Program-made: the position numbers and the translations under genes | Shown here: positions 17,504 to 26,640 of the stretch, one piece after another | Layout of the letters: every line of letters begins with the position of its first letter | Numbering within the stretch: position 1 is the stretch's first letter | Notes under the pieces: generated by a model | Database searches by the model: none | Seen by the model: only the letters and a program-made list of their open reading frames with translations | What the model was told of the DNA's origin: nothing | NCBI RefSeq assembly: GCF_030532325.1 | Contig: NZ_JAUNLS010000005.1 | Span: 1-64,000 of the forward strand | DNA length: 64,000 nt | Direction of reading: 5' to 3' | DNA from: Corynebacterium sp. | GTDB lineage: Bacteria; Actinomycetota; Actinomycetes; Mycobacteriales; Mycobacteriaceae

Positions 17504-18769
17504 GTGGCCCTAGTGGTACAAAAGTACGGAGGTTCATCCCTCGAGAGCGCTGAGCGCATCCGCGCAGTGGCGGAACGCATTGTGGCGACGAAGAAGCGGG
17601 GCTACGACGTCGTCGTCGTGTGCTCTGCCATGGGAGACACCACCGATGAACTGTTGGATCTGGCCGCACAGGTCAACCCGGTTCCCCCGCAACGTGAGCT
17701 CGATATGCTCCTGACCGCCGGTGAGCGCATCTCTAACGCGCTGGTGGCCATGGCCGTGGAATCCCTGGGGGCAAAGGCACAGTCCTTCACCGGTTCCCAG
17801 GCCGGTGTGCTCACCACGGAGCGCCACGGCAACGCACGCATCGTGGATGTTACTCCGGGCCGCATCACCGAGGCCCTCGAGGAAGGCAAGATCTGCATCG
17901 TCGCCGGTTTCCAGGGCGTGAACAAGGATTCCCGCGACGTCACCACGCTGGGCCGCGGCGGCTCGGACACCACCGCGGTGGCCTTGGCGGCGGCGCTGGG
18001 CGCACAAGAGTGCGAGATTTACTCCGACGTTGACGGCGTGTACACCGCGGATCCGCGCATCGTGCATAACGCCCAGAAGCTGGATCAGATCTCCTTCGAG
18101 GAAATGCTGGAGATGGCCGCGGTGGGCTCCAAGATTCTGGTTCTGCGCAGCGTGGAGTACGCCCGCGCCTTCAACGTTCCGCTGCGCGTTCGTTCGTCTT
18201 ATTCAACCGATCCCGGCACCCTCATCGCCGGTTCTATGGAGGATATTCCTATGGAAGAAGCTGTACTGACCGGTATCGCCACCGATAACTCGGAGGCCAA
18301 GGTCACCGTCCTGGGCATTCCGGATCTGCCGGGGGAGGCCGCCAAGGTCTTCCGCGCCATCGCGGACGCGGAGATTAACATCGACATGGTGCTGCAGAAC
18401 GTCTCCTCCCTGGAGTCCGGAACCACCGACATCACCTTTACCTGCCCGCGTTCCGACGGCCCGAAGGCCATGGAAATCTTGGCCAAGCTCAAGCAGGAGG
18501 GCCACTGGGCCAACGTGCTGTACGACGATCAAGTGGGCAAGGTTTCCCTCGTTGGCGCCGGCATGCGCTCCCACCCGGGCGTGACCGCCGATTTCACCGA
18601 GGCGCTGCGCGACGCCGGCGTGAACATGGAGCTCATCTCCACCTCCGAGATTCGCATCTCCGTGCTCGTGCGCGAGGCCGAGCTGGAGAAGGCCTGCAAG
18701 GCTCTGCACGAGAAGTTCCAGCTGGGCGGCGAGAGCGAAGCAACCGTCTACGCTGGTACCGGGCGCTAA
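17504..18769 (+). CDS. lysC: Aspartokinase (alpha subunit; beta subunit starts internally)
   Basis: The 421-residue protein is collinear with C. glutamicum LysC, which phosphorylates aspartate at the entry to lysine, threonine, methionine and diaminopimelate synthesis. The kinase domain opens with [14 protein letters not shown], and two ACT regions (about 265-410) bind Lys plus Thr for feedback inhibition. GTG 17504 is preceded by AAAAGGAAAGG and gives the family length exactly. It is followed 64 bases later by asd. An internal start produces the regulatory beta subunit (see 18251-18769). Confidence 0.97.
   Translation: MALVVQKYGGSSLESAERIRAVAERIVATKKRGYDVVVVCSAMGDTTDELLDLAAQVNPVPPQRELDMLLTAGERISNALVAMAVESLGAKAQSFTGSQAGVLTTERHGNARIVDVTPGRITEALEEGKICIVAGFQGVNKDSRDVTTLGRGGSDTTAVALAAALGAQECEIYSDVDGVYTADPRIVHNAQKLDQISFEEMLEMAAVGSKILVLRSVEYARAFNVPLRVRSSYSTDPGTLIAGSMEDIPMEEAVLTGIATDNSEAKVTVLGIPDLPGEAAKVFRAIADAEINIDMVLQNVSSLESGTTDITFTCPRSDGPKAMEILAKLKQEGHWANVLYDDQVGKVSLVGAGMRSHPGVTADFTEALRDAGVNMELISTSEIRISVLVREAELEKACKALHEKFQLGGESEATVYAGTGR
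18251..18769 (+). CDS. lysC: Aspartokinase beta subunit from an in-frame internal start
   Basis: Met250 of lysC begins [13 protein letters not shown] and is preceded by GGAGG (18238-18242) with an 8-base spacer. In C. glutamicum the 172-residue beta subunit starts at the equivalent methionine and forms the alpha2beta2 feedback-regulated enzyme. The length here is also 172 residues. The overlap is real and in frame, not a shadow reading frame. Confidence 0.85.
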   Translation: MEEAVLTGIATDNSEAKVTVLGIPDLPGEAAKVFRAIADAEINIDMVLQNVSSLESGTTDITFTCPRSDGPKAMEILAKLKQEGHWANVLYDDQVGKVSLVGAGMRSHPGVTADFTEALRDAGVNMELISTSEIRISVLVREAELEKACKALHEKFQLGGESEATVYAGTGR

Positions 18770-18818
18770 AGCGTCACCGCTACTAAGACTCACCAGTTTT
18801 GACACCAGTTTTGATTAG

Positions 18819-19874
<1,056 letters not shown>

Positions 19875-19935
19875 CCCATAGGAGTCACCTCAGTGGGGGC
19901 CAACGAGCCATTCCTCCACAAGCCCCACCTCGCAC

Positions 19936-20034
19936 AAGTCTAGCCCTGGAAGTACAGACCTCGACGTCGCCAAGTGCAGAGCTTAAAGTCTGACACAACG
20001 CGACCTGTAGGTCTCGCCTTCCAGGGCTAGACTT
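19936..20034. repeat. Palindromic intergenic element, family A
   Basis: A perfect 17-bp inverted repeat (AAGTCTAGCCCTGGAAG at 19936-19952, complement at 20018-20034) flanks a 65-base interior. The interior has weaker internal pairing (GACCT 19957-19961 with AGGTC 20009-20013). The right arm overlaps the left arm of the next element by four bases. No second copy was found in the window. Confidence 0.75.
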
Positions 20035-20095
20035 TTCCTCACTACATTCGGTGCCAGTCCCTGCCAGATCTGGGCCTTCTGTAGCGAGGAAAAGT
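20031..20095. repeat. Palindromic intergenic element, family B, copy 1
   Basis: ACTTTTCCTCACTACA (20031-20046) is matched by TGTAGCGAGGAAAAGT (20080-20095), a 16-bp inverted repeat with one mismatch. The same arms recur at 28288-28359. The interior includes the palindrome CCAGATCTGG. Confidence 0.8.
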
Positions 20096-20192
20096 ACAAA
20101 GAAGGTGCGATTTAGGCCGAAAAACTTGTACCGCCCCGGTTACTGCAGTCATCGTCCTGCAGGATCCGGGGCTTCTTGCGTACCGCGAGTTA

Positions 20193-20259
20193 GTCCTTAG
20201 GCATTTCGGGCCTAGTCACTTCGGGCCTAGGCACTTCGGTCTTAGTCCTTGGGCACTTC
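20193..20259 (-). repeat. Short tandem repeat derived from the 3' end of the YkvI-like gene
   Basis: On the minus strand the gene ends GAAGTGCCCAAGGACTAA. It is followed by GAAGTGCCTAGGCCC, GAAGTGACTAGGCCC and GAAATGCCTAAGGACTAA. These are 15-base degenerate copies of the last codons, the final one again ending AAGGACTAA. In the +1 frame they would read EVPRP-EVTRP-EMPKD-stop, matching the EVPKD end of the protein. Confidence 0.7.
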
Positions 20260-21564
20260 CGGCTTGGTGTGCTCCACAAAGGTGACGGAAGGATCCGGGT
20301 CCTCGCGGTCGTAGTCCAGTTCCTCGTCGGCCTCGAGCTCGTCGTAGATCTCCTCGGAGATGGCCTCGACGAACTCCTCCTTCTTCATGTTGGACTGGGC
20401 GGCCAGCTTGGCCAGCTCGCGCTCGTTCTTCTTGGTGAAGTGCTCGCGCGGATCTAGCTTGCGCTGCACCAGGATGTGCGCGCGCTCGCGGCGGCGGGAC
20501 TCCTTGGAGATCTTGTCCCGGTTAGCAAACCACGCGATGACCATGACGGCAATCATGAGCAGGCCCAGGTAGCCCAGAATCGGGTAGATGCTGGAGACCA
20601 GCTGCTTGAAGCCCACGAAGGACAGGCCAAAGCCGATGACGCAGGAACCTGCGTAGACGGGGAAGAACATCTTGCGGTTGTTGCGGGTCAGGCGCTTGGA
20701 CATGGCGTAGAACATGCCCACCGCGGTGTTGAAGACCATGCCGTAGATAACGAAGGTCATGATGTAGCCCAGGGCCGGGTTGACCTCATTGATGAGGGTG
20801 AGAACCGGCAGGTCCTGGCCGTTGACGGTCGGTGCGACCATGAACAGGGAGGTGGCCAGCAGGCCCAGCAGCAGTAGGTAGATGATGCCGCCGATGAAGC
20901 CGCCCACGCCCACGGCGCGGTTATCCAGGATGTTGCCGCCGATCACGATGGACATCGACACACCGCACATGACGTTCAGGCCGGTGTAGTTCAGCGCGGA
21001 GAGCCACCAATTCGGCAGCGTGGTGTCCACCTGGTTCAGGGAGAACTCGTTGAGCTGCGCGATGTCCACGTCAGCGGTGAGGATGGTGTAGCTGGTGGCA
21101 AAGACAATGAAGATGATGATGAACGGCGTAATAGCGCCGATCACCGAGGTCACCTTATCCACGTCCAGCAGGCCCACGAGGATGACCAGGACGAGCATGA
21201 CGACGGCTCCCACCCAGATGTCGAGTGCCGGGAACTGCTGGGCGATGGTGGAACCACCACCGGCGAACATGACGAAGCCGATGGAAAACAGGGTGGCCAG
21301 CGTGCCCCAGTCAAGAATGCGGGACACCACGGGGCCGCTGATTTTGTTAAAGACAGCGGTGTGCTCCTCAGCCTGGAAGTAGGAGCTCAACTGCAGGATT
21401 GCAATACCGGTGATGAGCATCAGGGCCGCGGCCAAAGCCACGCCCCACATGCCCATCGTGCCGAATGCTACGAAATATTGCATCGCCTCCTGGCCGGATG
21501 CAAAGCCGGCGCCGACGATGACGCCAATGAATGCCATAGAAATGGCCACTGCGCGTTTAAACAT
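20242..21564 (-). CDS. YkvI-family membrane protein (LeuT-like transporter fold)
   Basis: The 440-residue protein has about ten to eleven membrane segments. The opening AFIGVIVGAGFASGQEAMQYF is the broken-helix glycine motif of the YkvI/NSS-like group. The C-terminal 90 residues are a charged cytoplasmic tail (RRRERAH...EELDYDRED). The substrate is unknown. The tail end is followed by tandem copies of its own last codons. ATG 21564 has no strong Shine-Dalgarno sequence. An orthologous membrane-protein gene sits between asd and sigC in other corynebacteria, by recollection. Confidence 0.78.
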   Translation of the reverse strand: MFKRAVAISMAFIGVIVGAGFASGQEAMQYFVAFGTMGMWGVALAAALMLITGIAILQLSSYFQAEEHTAVFNKISGPVVSRILDWGTLATLFSIGFVMFAGGGSTIAQQFPALDIWVGAVVMLVLVILVGLLDVDKVTSVIGAITPFIIIFIVFATSYTILTADVDIAQLNEFSLNQVDTTLPNWWLSALNYTGLNVMCGVSMSIVIGGNILDNRAVGVGGFIGGIIYLLLLGLLATSLFMVAPTVNGQDLPVLTLINEVNPALGYIMTFVIYGMVFNTAVGMFYAMSKRLTRNNRKMFFPVYAGSCVIGFGLSFVGFKQLVSSIYPILGYLGLLMIAVMVIAWFANRDKISKESRRRERAHILVQRKLDPREHFTKKNERELAKLAAQSNMKKEEFVEAISEEIYDELEADEELDYDREDPDPSVTFVEHTKPEVPKD

Positions 21565-21913
21565 AAGTAGTAAAAGGTCTCGCTATCCCACACGCGCCGG
21601 TGAACACCACGAGCATGTCTGAGGGGCACGGGCGTGTTGGGGCACGGCTGTGCCCCAAGAAGTGTGCTCCAGAGAAACGTTCATGGTGTGCGGCTGTTGT
21701 AGCTCGCGGCCGGATCGACCTTCGATTTAACACGTGTGATGCTTCGACGTTAAGCCGGTGCGCACTGTATTTGCCAGCTGGCCGCCACAAATTTAACAAC
21801 TTCTTTGCGGCCGGGGGCGCGGGTATTCCTATGAATCCGCAGGTATTTACTATCAATCCGAAACCGTATAACTAGTCGATAACGATTGCTGTGTGCGGGC
21901 CTAAGGCGCAGCC
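21565..21913. other. Noncoding gap upstream of the YkvI-like gene
   Basis: There is no credible gene in this 349-base stretch. It carries a 9-bp perfect hairpin TTGGGGCAC-GGCT-GTGCCCCAA (21637-21658) about 75 bases upstream of the YkvI-like start, which has no T-run and could be an operator. AT-richer sequence (21770-21880) probably holds promoters. The 3' end of sigC is at its right edge. Confidence 0.55.
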
Positions 21914-22465
21914 TTACAAGGCGGTGCCGTCGATGAGATCCTTGCGGGCGCGCGCCACGCGCGAGCGGATGGTGCCCACCCGCACGCCGCTAATCTTGGC
22001 GGCCTCCTCGTAGGTATAGCCCAGCACCTGGGTGAGGATGAGGGCTTCGCGGCGGTCGGCCGGGAGGGCGTCGATAAGCGAGCGAGCGTCGATCCATTCG
22101 CTCCACGCGCTGGCGTTTTCGGCGGAAGGGGCCTGGGCGGCGGCGTCCTCGTACTCGGTGGCGGACTTGCGGGGGCGGGCCATGTCGTGGCGGACGTTAT
22201 CCACCCAGGCGCGTCGGGCCAGGCTTAGCAGCCAGGTGCGCGCCGAGGAGCGGGCCGCAAAGCGGGGCAGGGCGCCGATGACGCGCAGGTAGGTCTCCTG
22301 GGTGAGATCGTCGGCGATGTCCGGCCCGCCCAGGTGGGCGAGCAGGCGCCAGACGTCATCCTGGGTGGCCTTGATGAACTCCGTGAGCGCGGTGCGATCG
22401 CCACGGCCGGCCCGGAGGGCGAGGTCGGTGACGTGCGCGTCATCGCGCTCGGAGTGCTGCTTCAC
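21914..22465 (-). CDS. sigC: ECF-family RNA polymerase sigma factor, SigC type
   Basis: The 183-residue protein has a sigma-2 region (DIADDLTQETYLRV, TWLLSLARRAWVDNVR) and a sigma-4 helix-turn-helix (GYTYEEAAKISGVRVGTIRSRVARARKDL). The neighbourhood sigC-katA matches C. glutamicum, where SigC controls cytochrome bd oxidase genes; the symbol is assigned by synteny. No anti-sigma gene is adjacent. GTG 22465 has TAAATT exactly 7 bases upstream, consistent with a leaderless mRNA. It is divergent from katA. Confidence 0.88.
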   Translation of the reverse strand: MKQHSERDDAHVTDLALRAGRGDRTALTEFIKATQDDVWRLLAHLGGPDIADDLTQETYLRVIGALPRFAARSSARTWLLSLARRAWVDNVRHDMARPRKSATEYEDAAAQAPSAENASAWSEWIDARSLIDALPADRREALILTQVLGYTYEEAAKISGVRVGTIRSRVARARKDLIDGTAL

Positions 22466-22575
22466 CTCCCTGAATTTACCAGCACCACTGCGAACGCCAA
22501 TTTAATCGGGTAGGCTATGAACCACGGACAATTGATAATTTGAATCGATTACCGCGCCTTGAAGGAGGACTCCCC

Positions 22576-24120
22576 ATGACCGATTCCGCAGCAGACAAGA
22601 TCCTGGACAAGGGCCAGCGCGCAGCCGGCGGCGAGCAGACCACCCGCCCCTCCGGCCAGCCGATCACCACCGAGAATACGTCAATTACGGTGGGGCAGAA
22701 CGGCCCCGTCACCCTTGATGATATTCACCTCATCGAAAAGCTCGCCCACTTCAACCGCGAGCGCGTTCCGGAGCGCACGCCGCACGCTAAGGGCCACGGC
22801 GCCTTCGGCGAGCTGCACGTCACGGAGGACGTCAGCGCTTACACCAAGGCAGACCTCTTCCAGCCGGGCAAGGTCACTCCGATGATGGGACGCTTCTCCA
22901 CCGTCGCCGGCGAGCAAGGATCCCCGGATACCTGGCGCGATGTGCACGGCTTTGCCCTGCGCTTCTACACCGAGGAAGGCAACTACGACATCGTGGGCAA
23001 CAACACCCCGGTGTTCTTCCTGCGTGACGGCATCAAATTCCCGGACTTCATCCACTCCCAGAAGCGCCTGGGCGCCAACGGCCTGCGCGATGCCGACATG
23101 CAGTGGGACTTCTGGACCCGCAACCCGGAGAGCACCCACCAGGTGGCCTACCTCATGGGTGACCGCGGCACCCCGAAGACCACCCGCCACCAGAACGGCT
23201 ACGGCTCGCACACCTTCCAGTGGATCAACGAGAAGGGCGAGGCCTTCTGGGTGAAGTACCACTTCAAGACCCGCCAGGGCGTGGAGAACTTCACCGACGC
23301 CGAGGCCACCGAGATGGCAGGCAAGAACGCCGACTACCACCGCGAGGATCTCTACAACGCCATCGAGCGCGGTGACTACCCCATCTGGGACGTCAAGGTG
23401 CAGATCATGCCCTTCGACGAGGCAGAGAACTACCGCTTCAACCCCTTTGACCTCACCAAGGTCTGGTCCAAGAAGGACTACCCGCTGCACGATGTGGGCT
23501 ACTTTGTGCTCAACCGCAACCCGCGCAACTTCTTCGCGCAGATCGAGCAGGTGGCCCTGGATCCGGCCAACCTGGTGCCGGGCATCGGCCTCTCCCCAGA
23601 CAAGATGCTGCAGGCGCGCGCCTTTGCGTACTCTGATCAGCAGCGCTACCGCATTGGGCCGAACTACAAGCAGCTGCCGGTCAACCAGCCGCTTAACCAG
23701 GTCAACACCTACGAGCACGAGGGGCCGATGCAGTACTTCTTCAACGCCCCGGAGGATCCGGTCTACTCGCCCAACCGCCACGCCAAGGGCGGCGGCAGCG
23801 CGGACGGCGACGTCAACGATCGCTTCGCACAGGAGACCGCCCCGGCGCAGGATCTCTATGTCAACCCGGACCCGGCCGGCTACGACCTCGTGCGCGCTGC
23901 CTACGTGACCCACGCGGAGGATAATGACACCGTCCAGGCCACTGACCTCTACGAGAACGTCTACGATGACGCCGCCAAGGAGCGCATGGCCGGCAACATC
24001 GCCGGCGCGATGGCCGGTGTCTCCCCGGAGACCGAGCAGCGCGTCTACGCTTACTGGGACGCCGTCTCCCCGCAGCTGGGCAAGCGCGTGCGCGAGCTCT
24101 TCGCCGAGAACAAGGCCTAA
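22576..24120 (+). CDS. katA: Catalase, monofunctional haem type
   Basis: The 514-residue enzyme dismutates hydrogen peroxide. The distal catalytic histidine is His70 in RERVPERTPHAKG, the NNTPVFFLRD segment carries the catalytic Asn, and the proximal haem-ligand tyrosine is in RAFAYSDQQRYRIG. This is a small-subunit (clade 3 size) catalase. I chose ATG 22576 because GAAGGAGG lies 8 bases upstream; an earlier in-frame start adds 12 residues. A strong terminator follows. Confidence 0.96.
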   Translation: MTDSAADKILDKGQRAAGGEQTTRPSGQPITTENTSITVGQNGPVTLDDIHLIEKLAHFNRERVPERTPHAKGHGAFGELHVTEDVSAYTKADLFQPGKVTPMMGRFSTVAGEQGSPDTWRDVHGFALRFYTEEGNYDIVGNNTPVFFLRDGIKFPDFIHSQKRLGANGLRDADMQWDFWTRNPESTHQVAYLMGDRGTPKTTRHQNGYGSHTFQWINEKGEAFWVKYHFKTRQGVENFTDAEATEMAGKNADYHREDLYNAIERGDYPIWDVKVQIMPFDEAENYRFNPFDLTKVWSKKDYPLHDVGYFVLNRNPRNFFAQIEQVALDPANLVPGIGLSPDKMLQARAFAYSDQQRYRIGPNYKQLPVNQPLNQVNTYEHEGPMQYFFNAPEDPVYSPNRHAKGGGSADGDVNDRFAQETAPAQDLYVNPDPAGYDLVRAAYVTHAEDNDTVQATDLYENVYDDAAKERMAGNIAGAMAGVSPETEQRVYAYWDAVSPQLGKRVRELFAENKA

Positions 24121-24142
24121 CGCTTAAGGCGCGTGGACCTAG

Positions 24143-24187
24143 CCCCACCGGCTCATCCTCACTCCGGGGTGAACCGGTGGGGTTTCT
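24143..24187 (+). terminator. katA terminator
   Basis: CCCCACCGG (24143-24151) pairs with CCGGTGGGG (24174-24182), followed by TTTCTC. It lies 22 bases after the katA stop. Confidence 0.85.
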
Positions 24188-24244
24188 CACATTCAGATCG
24201 GCGCGCCTGCCCTGTTGTGCGTGGTGAAACGATATTTTCAAAGA

Positions 24245-25702
24245 ATGAACTCCCGCCTCGCTGAACCGGCTCGCCCCCGCAGAGTGCGCGTGCGCTCGCT
24301 CCTGCTCAGTCTCCTCATGCTCCTGCCCTTGGTGGCGGGAGCGGTGGCAGCGGGAGTCGCGGGCTGGGAGCCGGAGCGGGCATGGTCCGCGGACCCGGCC
24401 GGCGCCCCCACGGACGAGACCATCGAGCCCGCCGACCTGCTCAAGGCCATGCAGGCCCTCAACGAGGCCAGCGCGCAGGCCGGCTTCCTGTCCTCGGGCA
24501 CCACGCAGCTCACCCAGGGCACTGGCGAGCTCAAGTCCGGCGCGGATGAGCTCGGCGGGGGAGTGGACCAGCTCGCCGGCGGTTCCCAGCAGCTTTACGA
24601 CGGCCTCGTGCAACTGCAATCCGGCACCGCCCAGCTCGGCTCGGGTGCCACCGAGCTTGCCGACGGCGTTGGAAGCGCCGTCGATCAAGTCATCGGCCTG
24701 GGTGTGGTGCAGGGTCAGCTGCTCGCCGCCATCGACGGCACCCTCAAGGACCTGGAGGGCAACAACTCCGCCGAGGCCCGCAACATCCGCTCTCAGCTGG
24801 GGGACCTGCGCACACAGGTCAACAATTTTGAGCTGGACCAGTCCATCACGGACAAGCTCAAGCGCGCCAAGGACGGCTCCCGTGAGCTCTCCAACCAGCT
24901 GGCGGTCAGCGGCTACGCCTACCACGACGGCATCTACTCCGCAGTAGAGGGCGCCAAGCAGCTCAACGCCGGTCTGGGCGAGCTCAACGCCAACGTGGAC
25001 AAGGCCCTGGAGGGCGTCGATCAGCTCGACTCCGGTGCGCAGAAGATCGACGGCATGGCCCGGCAGAACAAGTCCAAGGTGCAGGCCGTGAGCAAGGCGC
25101 TGCCGCGCGTGTCCCAGGAATCGGAGCCGGAGCCTCTACTGAGCCCCATCGTGGCGATGCTGCTCGCGGCGGTCGTGGTGCTCGGCGGCGGTTTGCTGGG
25201 CGCTGTGCTGCCCCGCGCTTCTAAGCCTTGGCTCACGCTGGTCGGCGGCGTGCTGGGGCTAACCGCGGTGGGCGCGGTCCTCTTCGCGGTGCTGGCCACG
25301 GTGCCGGCGGCGCCGTCAATCGCACTGGCGGCCGGGGTGGCCGCGCTGGGCGCGGCGGCGTCGGCAGGCTTGGTGTTCGTGGTGATGCGCGTGGCGGGTG
25401 CCGCGGGCGCGGTGCTCAGTGCCGTGCTGGGCGTTGTTCAGGTAGCACTCGTGGGCTGGCTGTGGAAGTCTGCCGTGGCCGGAACGGCCGTGCCCGTTGT
25501 GGCGACGGTGGCCGGCTATCTCTTCCCCATGCAGTGGGCTACCTCCGGTTTCACCGCTGCTGGAAACGGGGCGCATACTGCGCTTCTGTGGACGGCCGTG
25601 GCGGTGCTGGGGGCGGTCGCGGTGCTGTGCCTGGGCGCTGCGCGCGGCCTGCGGGAAGCGCCCGCGGAGGCAAAAAAGCAGGTTAGCGATAACGAGTCTT
25701 AA
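24245..25702 (+). CDS. YhgE/Pip-like membrane protein with coiled spacer
   Basis: The 485-residue protein has an N-terminal membrane segment (SLLLSLLMLLPLVAGAVAAGVAG), then about 250 residues rich in short repeats such as GTTQLTQGTGELKSGADEL, then five or six C-terminal membrane segments. This is the layout of YhgE/Pip and ABC-2-like proteins, linked in other bacteria to type VII secretion or phage receptors; here the role is unknown. I chose ATG 24245, which has TATTTT 6 bases upstream and no Shine-Dalgarno sequence. It stands alone between the katA terminator and a candidate small RNA. Confidence 0.75.
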   Translation: MNSRLAEPARPRRVRVRSLLLSLLMLLPLVAGAVAAGVAGWEPERAWSADPAGAPTDETIEPADLLKAMQALNEASAQAGFLSSGTTQLTQGTGELKSGADELGGGVDQLAGGSQQLYDGLVQLQSGTAQLGSGATELADGVGSAVDQVIGLGVVQGQLLAAIDGTLKDLEGNNSAEARNIRSQLGDLRTQVNNFELDQSITDKLKRAKDGSRELSNQLAVSGYAYHDGIYSAVEGAKQLNAGLGELNANVDKALEGVDQLDSGAQKIDGMARQNKSKVQAVSKALPRVSQESEPEPLLSPIVAMLLAAVVVLGGGLLGAVLPRASKPWLTLVGGVLGLTAVGAVLFAVLATVPAAPSIALAAGVAALGAAASAGLVFVVMRVAGAAGAVLSAVLGVVQVALVGWLWKSAVAGTAVPVVATVAGYLFPMQWATSGFTAAGNGAHTALLWTAVAVLGAVAVLCLGAARGLREAPAEAKKQVSDNES

Positions 25703-25741
25703 TCATTACCGTTTAGGGCCTCATGGTGCTAAAGTGAAAGT

Positions 25742-25852
25742 CGCTCACAAAGCCTACTTAGGGGGTAGGCAAACGGTTTCTCCAATCCGTTGTGAGTGAT
25801 AGGGAATAGGGGCGACGCGGCTGCTGTAGGGGCGCCGCGTCGTTTCCCGTTT
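25742..25852 (+). ncRNA. Candidate structured small RNA of unknown family
   Basis: An extended -10-like TGCTAAAGT (box TAAAGT 25730-25735) would start transcription near 25742. The RNA then forms a closing stem (25740-25750 with 25790-25800, up to 11 bp with G-U pairs). It encloses two hairpins: GCCTAC/GTAGGC (25752-25757 with 25765-25770) and CGG/CCG (25774-25776 with 25787-25789). A 9-bp terminator follows (25813-25821 with 25834-25842) and then TTTCCCGTTTT. There is no ORF. It does not match 6C, 4.5S, tmRNA or a riboswitch class I recognise. It could instead be structured 3' UTR of the preceding gene. Confidence 0.5.
25813..25852 (+). terminator. Terminator of the candidate small RNA / YhgE-like gene
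   Basis: CGACGCGGC (25813-25821) pairs with GCCGCGTCG (25834-25842), a perfect 9-bp stem followed by TTTCCCGTTTT. It insulates the downstream vapBC genes. Confidence 0.8.
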
Positions 25853-25888
25853 TGCCCTCTGACAGTTGGGGTCTGTGAGTGCTATCGT

Positions 25889-25902
25889 CACTGCTAACAG
25901 TG
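25889..25902. promoter_or_regulatory. Possible vapBC operator
   Basis: The perfect palindrome CACTG-CTAA-CAGTG lies 24 bases before the antitoxin start. It directly follows a -10-like TATCGT (25883-25888) with a TGACAG -35-like box 17 bases upstream of it. VapBC pairs usually repress their own promoter through such sites. Binding is inferred. Confidence 0.5.
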
Positions 25903-25925
25903 CCTGCGTCAAGGGAGGGGAAGAC

Positions 25926-26153
25926 ATGGAGTCTTTGGTGGTGCGTGGCTTGGACGAAGCCGTCACTAAGGAACTCGCACGGCGAGCTCGGGAGAATGGA
26001 CGCTCCATGGAGGCCGAGGTCCGTTCAATTTTGACGGACGTCGTGGCCGCAAGGAACGTTGGTGTGGCCCTCTACGAAGCCAGCCGGACAGCACCCGTGG
26101 AACTTCCTGCTGTGCATCGCAAGGATGAAGCGCGTTCGGTGGCGTTCGAATGA
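25926..26153 (+). CDS. vapB: VapB/FitA-type antitoxin
   Basis: The 75-residue protein opens with a ribbon-helix-helix segment (SLVVRGLDEAVTKELARRARENGRSMEAEVRSIL) typical of FitA-like antitoxins. The C-terminal part would wrap the toxin. ATG 25926 follows GGGAGGGGAAG. It overlaps the toxin gene by four bases (ATGA). Base composition is lower in GC than the flanking genes, suggesting acquisition. Confidence 0.85.
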   Translation: MESLVVRGLDEAVTKELARRARENGRSMEAEVRSILTDVVAARNVGVALYEASRTAPVELPAVHRKDEARSVAFE

Positions 26154-26575
26154 TTATCTTGGATACGAATGTGGTATCTGAAGTACTGAAACCCCAGCCT
26201 GATGAGTCAGTGCTTTCGTGGCTCTACTCTTTGAGAGCGCCAGTTGCGCTCACTGCGTTGACGGTTGCTGAGCTGCGCACAGGGCTCCTTCTTTTGCCGC
26301 AGGGACGGCGGCGAGACAGCTTGACCAAGGCGGTTGATAGCGCGTTGCGGGGGCATTCTATTTTTCCTTTCGATAAAAGAGCGGCTCTCGAATATGCGCA
26401 GGTGGTTAGCATGCGACGACAGGCTGGTCTCCCCATTTCAACAATCGACGCCCAGATTGCCGCAGTGTGTCGCTCACGGCATGCTGTATGCGCGACTCGG
26501 AACACGAAGGACTTTCAGTTGACTGGCATCGAGCTGGTCAACCCATGGAAGAGTCACCGCCCAAGTGAAAAATGA
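26150..26575 (+). CDS. vapC: PIN-domain toxin, VapC/FitB type
   Basis: The 141-residue PIN domain ribonuclease has the acidic metal-binding set Asp5 (ILDTNVVSE), Glu41 (VAELRTG), Asp100 (ISTIDAQIA) and Asp121 (TRNTKDF). In the family it cleaves RNA, often tRNA, when not neutralised by VapB. It is translationally coupled to vapB. The module appears complete and potentially active. Confidence 0.88.
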   Translation: MIILDTNVVSEVLKPQPDESVLSWLYSLRAPVALTALTVAELRTGLLLLPQGRRRDSLTKAVDSALRGHSIFPFDKRAALEYAQVVSMRRQAGLPISTIDAQIAAVCRSRHAVCATRNTKDFQLTGIELVNPWKSHRPSEK

Positions 26576-26640
26576 GCGCTAAAGCCTGCTGCCACAGCCC
26601 TCTAAATTAAACCGGAAACGTCCGTACTAAAGTGGCGGGT

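Larger units (their letters stand above)
19875..20241. other. Noncoding gap between asd and the YkvI-like gene
   Basis: This 367-base stretch holds no credible gene. It contains two adjoining palindromic elements (19936-20034 and 20031-20095), a GC-rich tail, and a short tandem repeat derived from the 3' end of the YkvI-like gene (20193-20259). The two palindromes may serve as terminators for both converging genes. Confidence 0.7.

Noticed and set aside
21600..21875. 91-codon plus-strand ORF in the gap upstream of the YkvI-like gene
   Set aside because: Composition is not protein-like, there is no ribosome binding site, and it runs through promoter-like AT-rich DNA.
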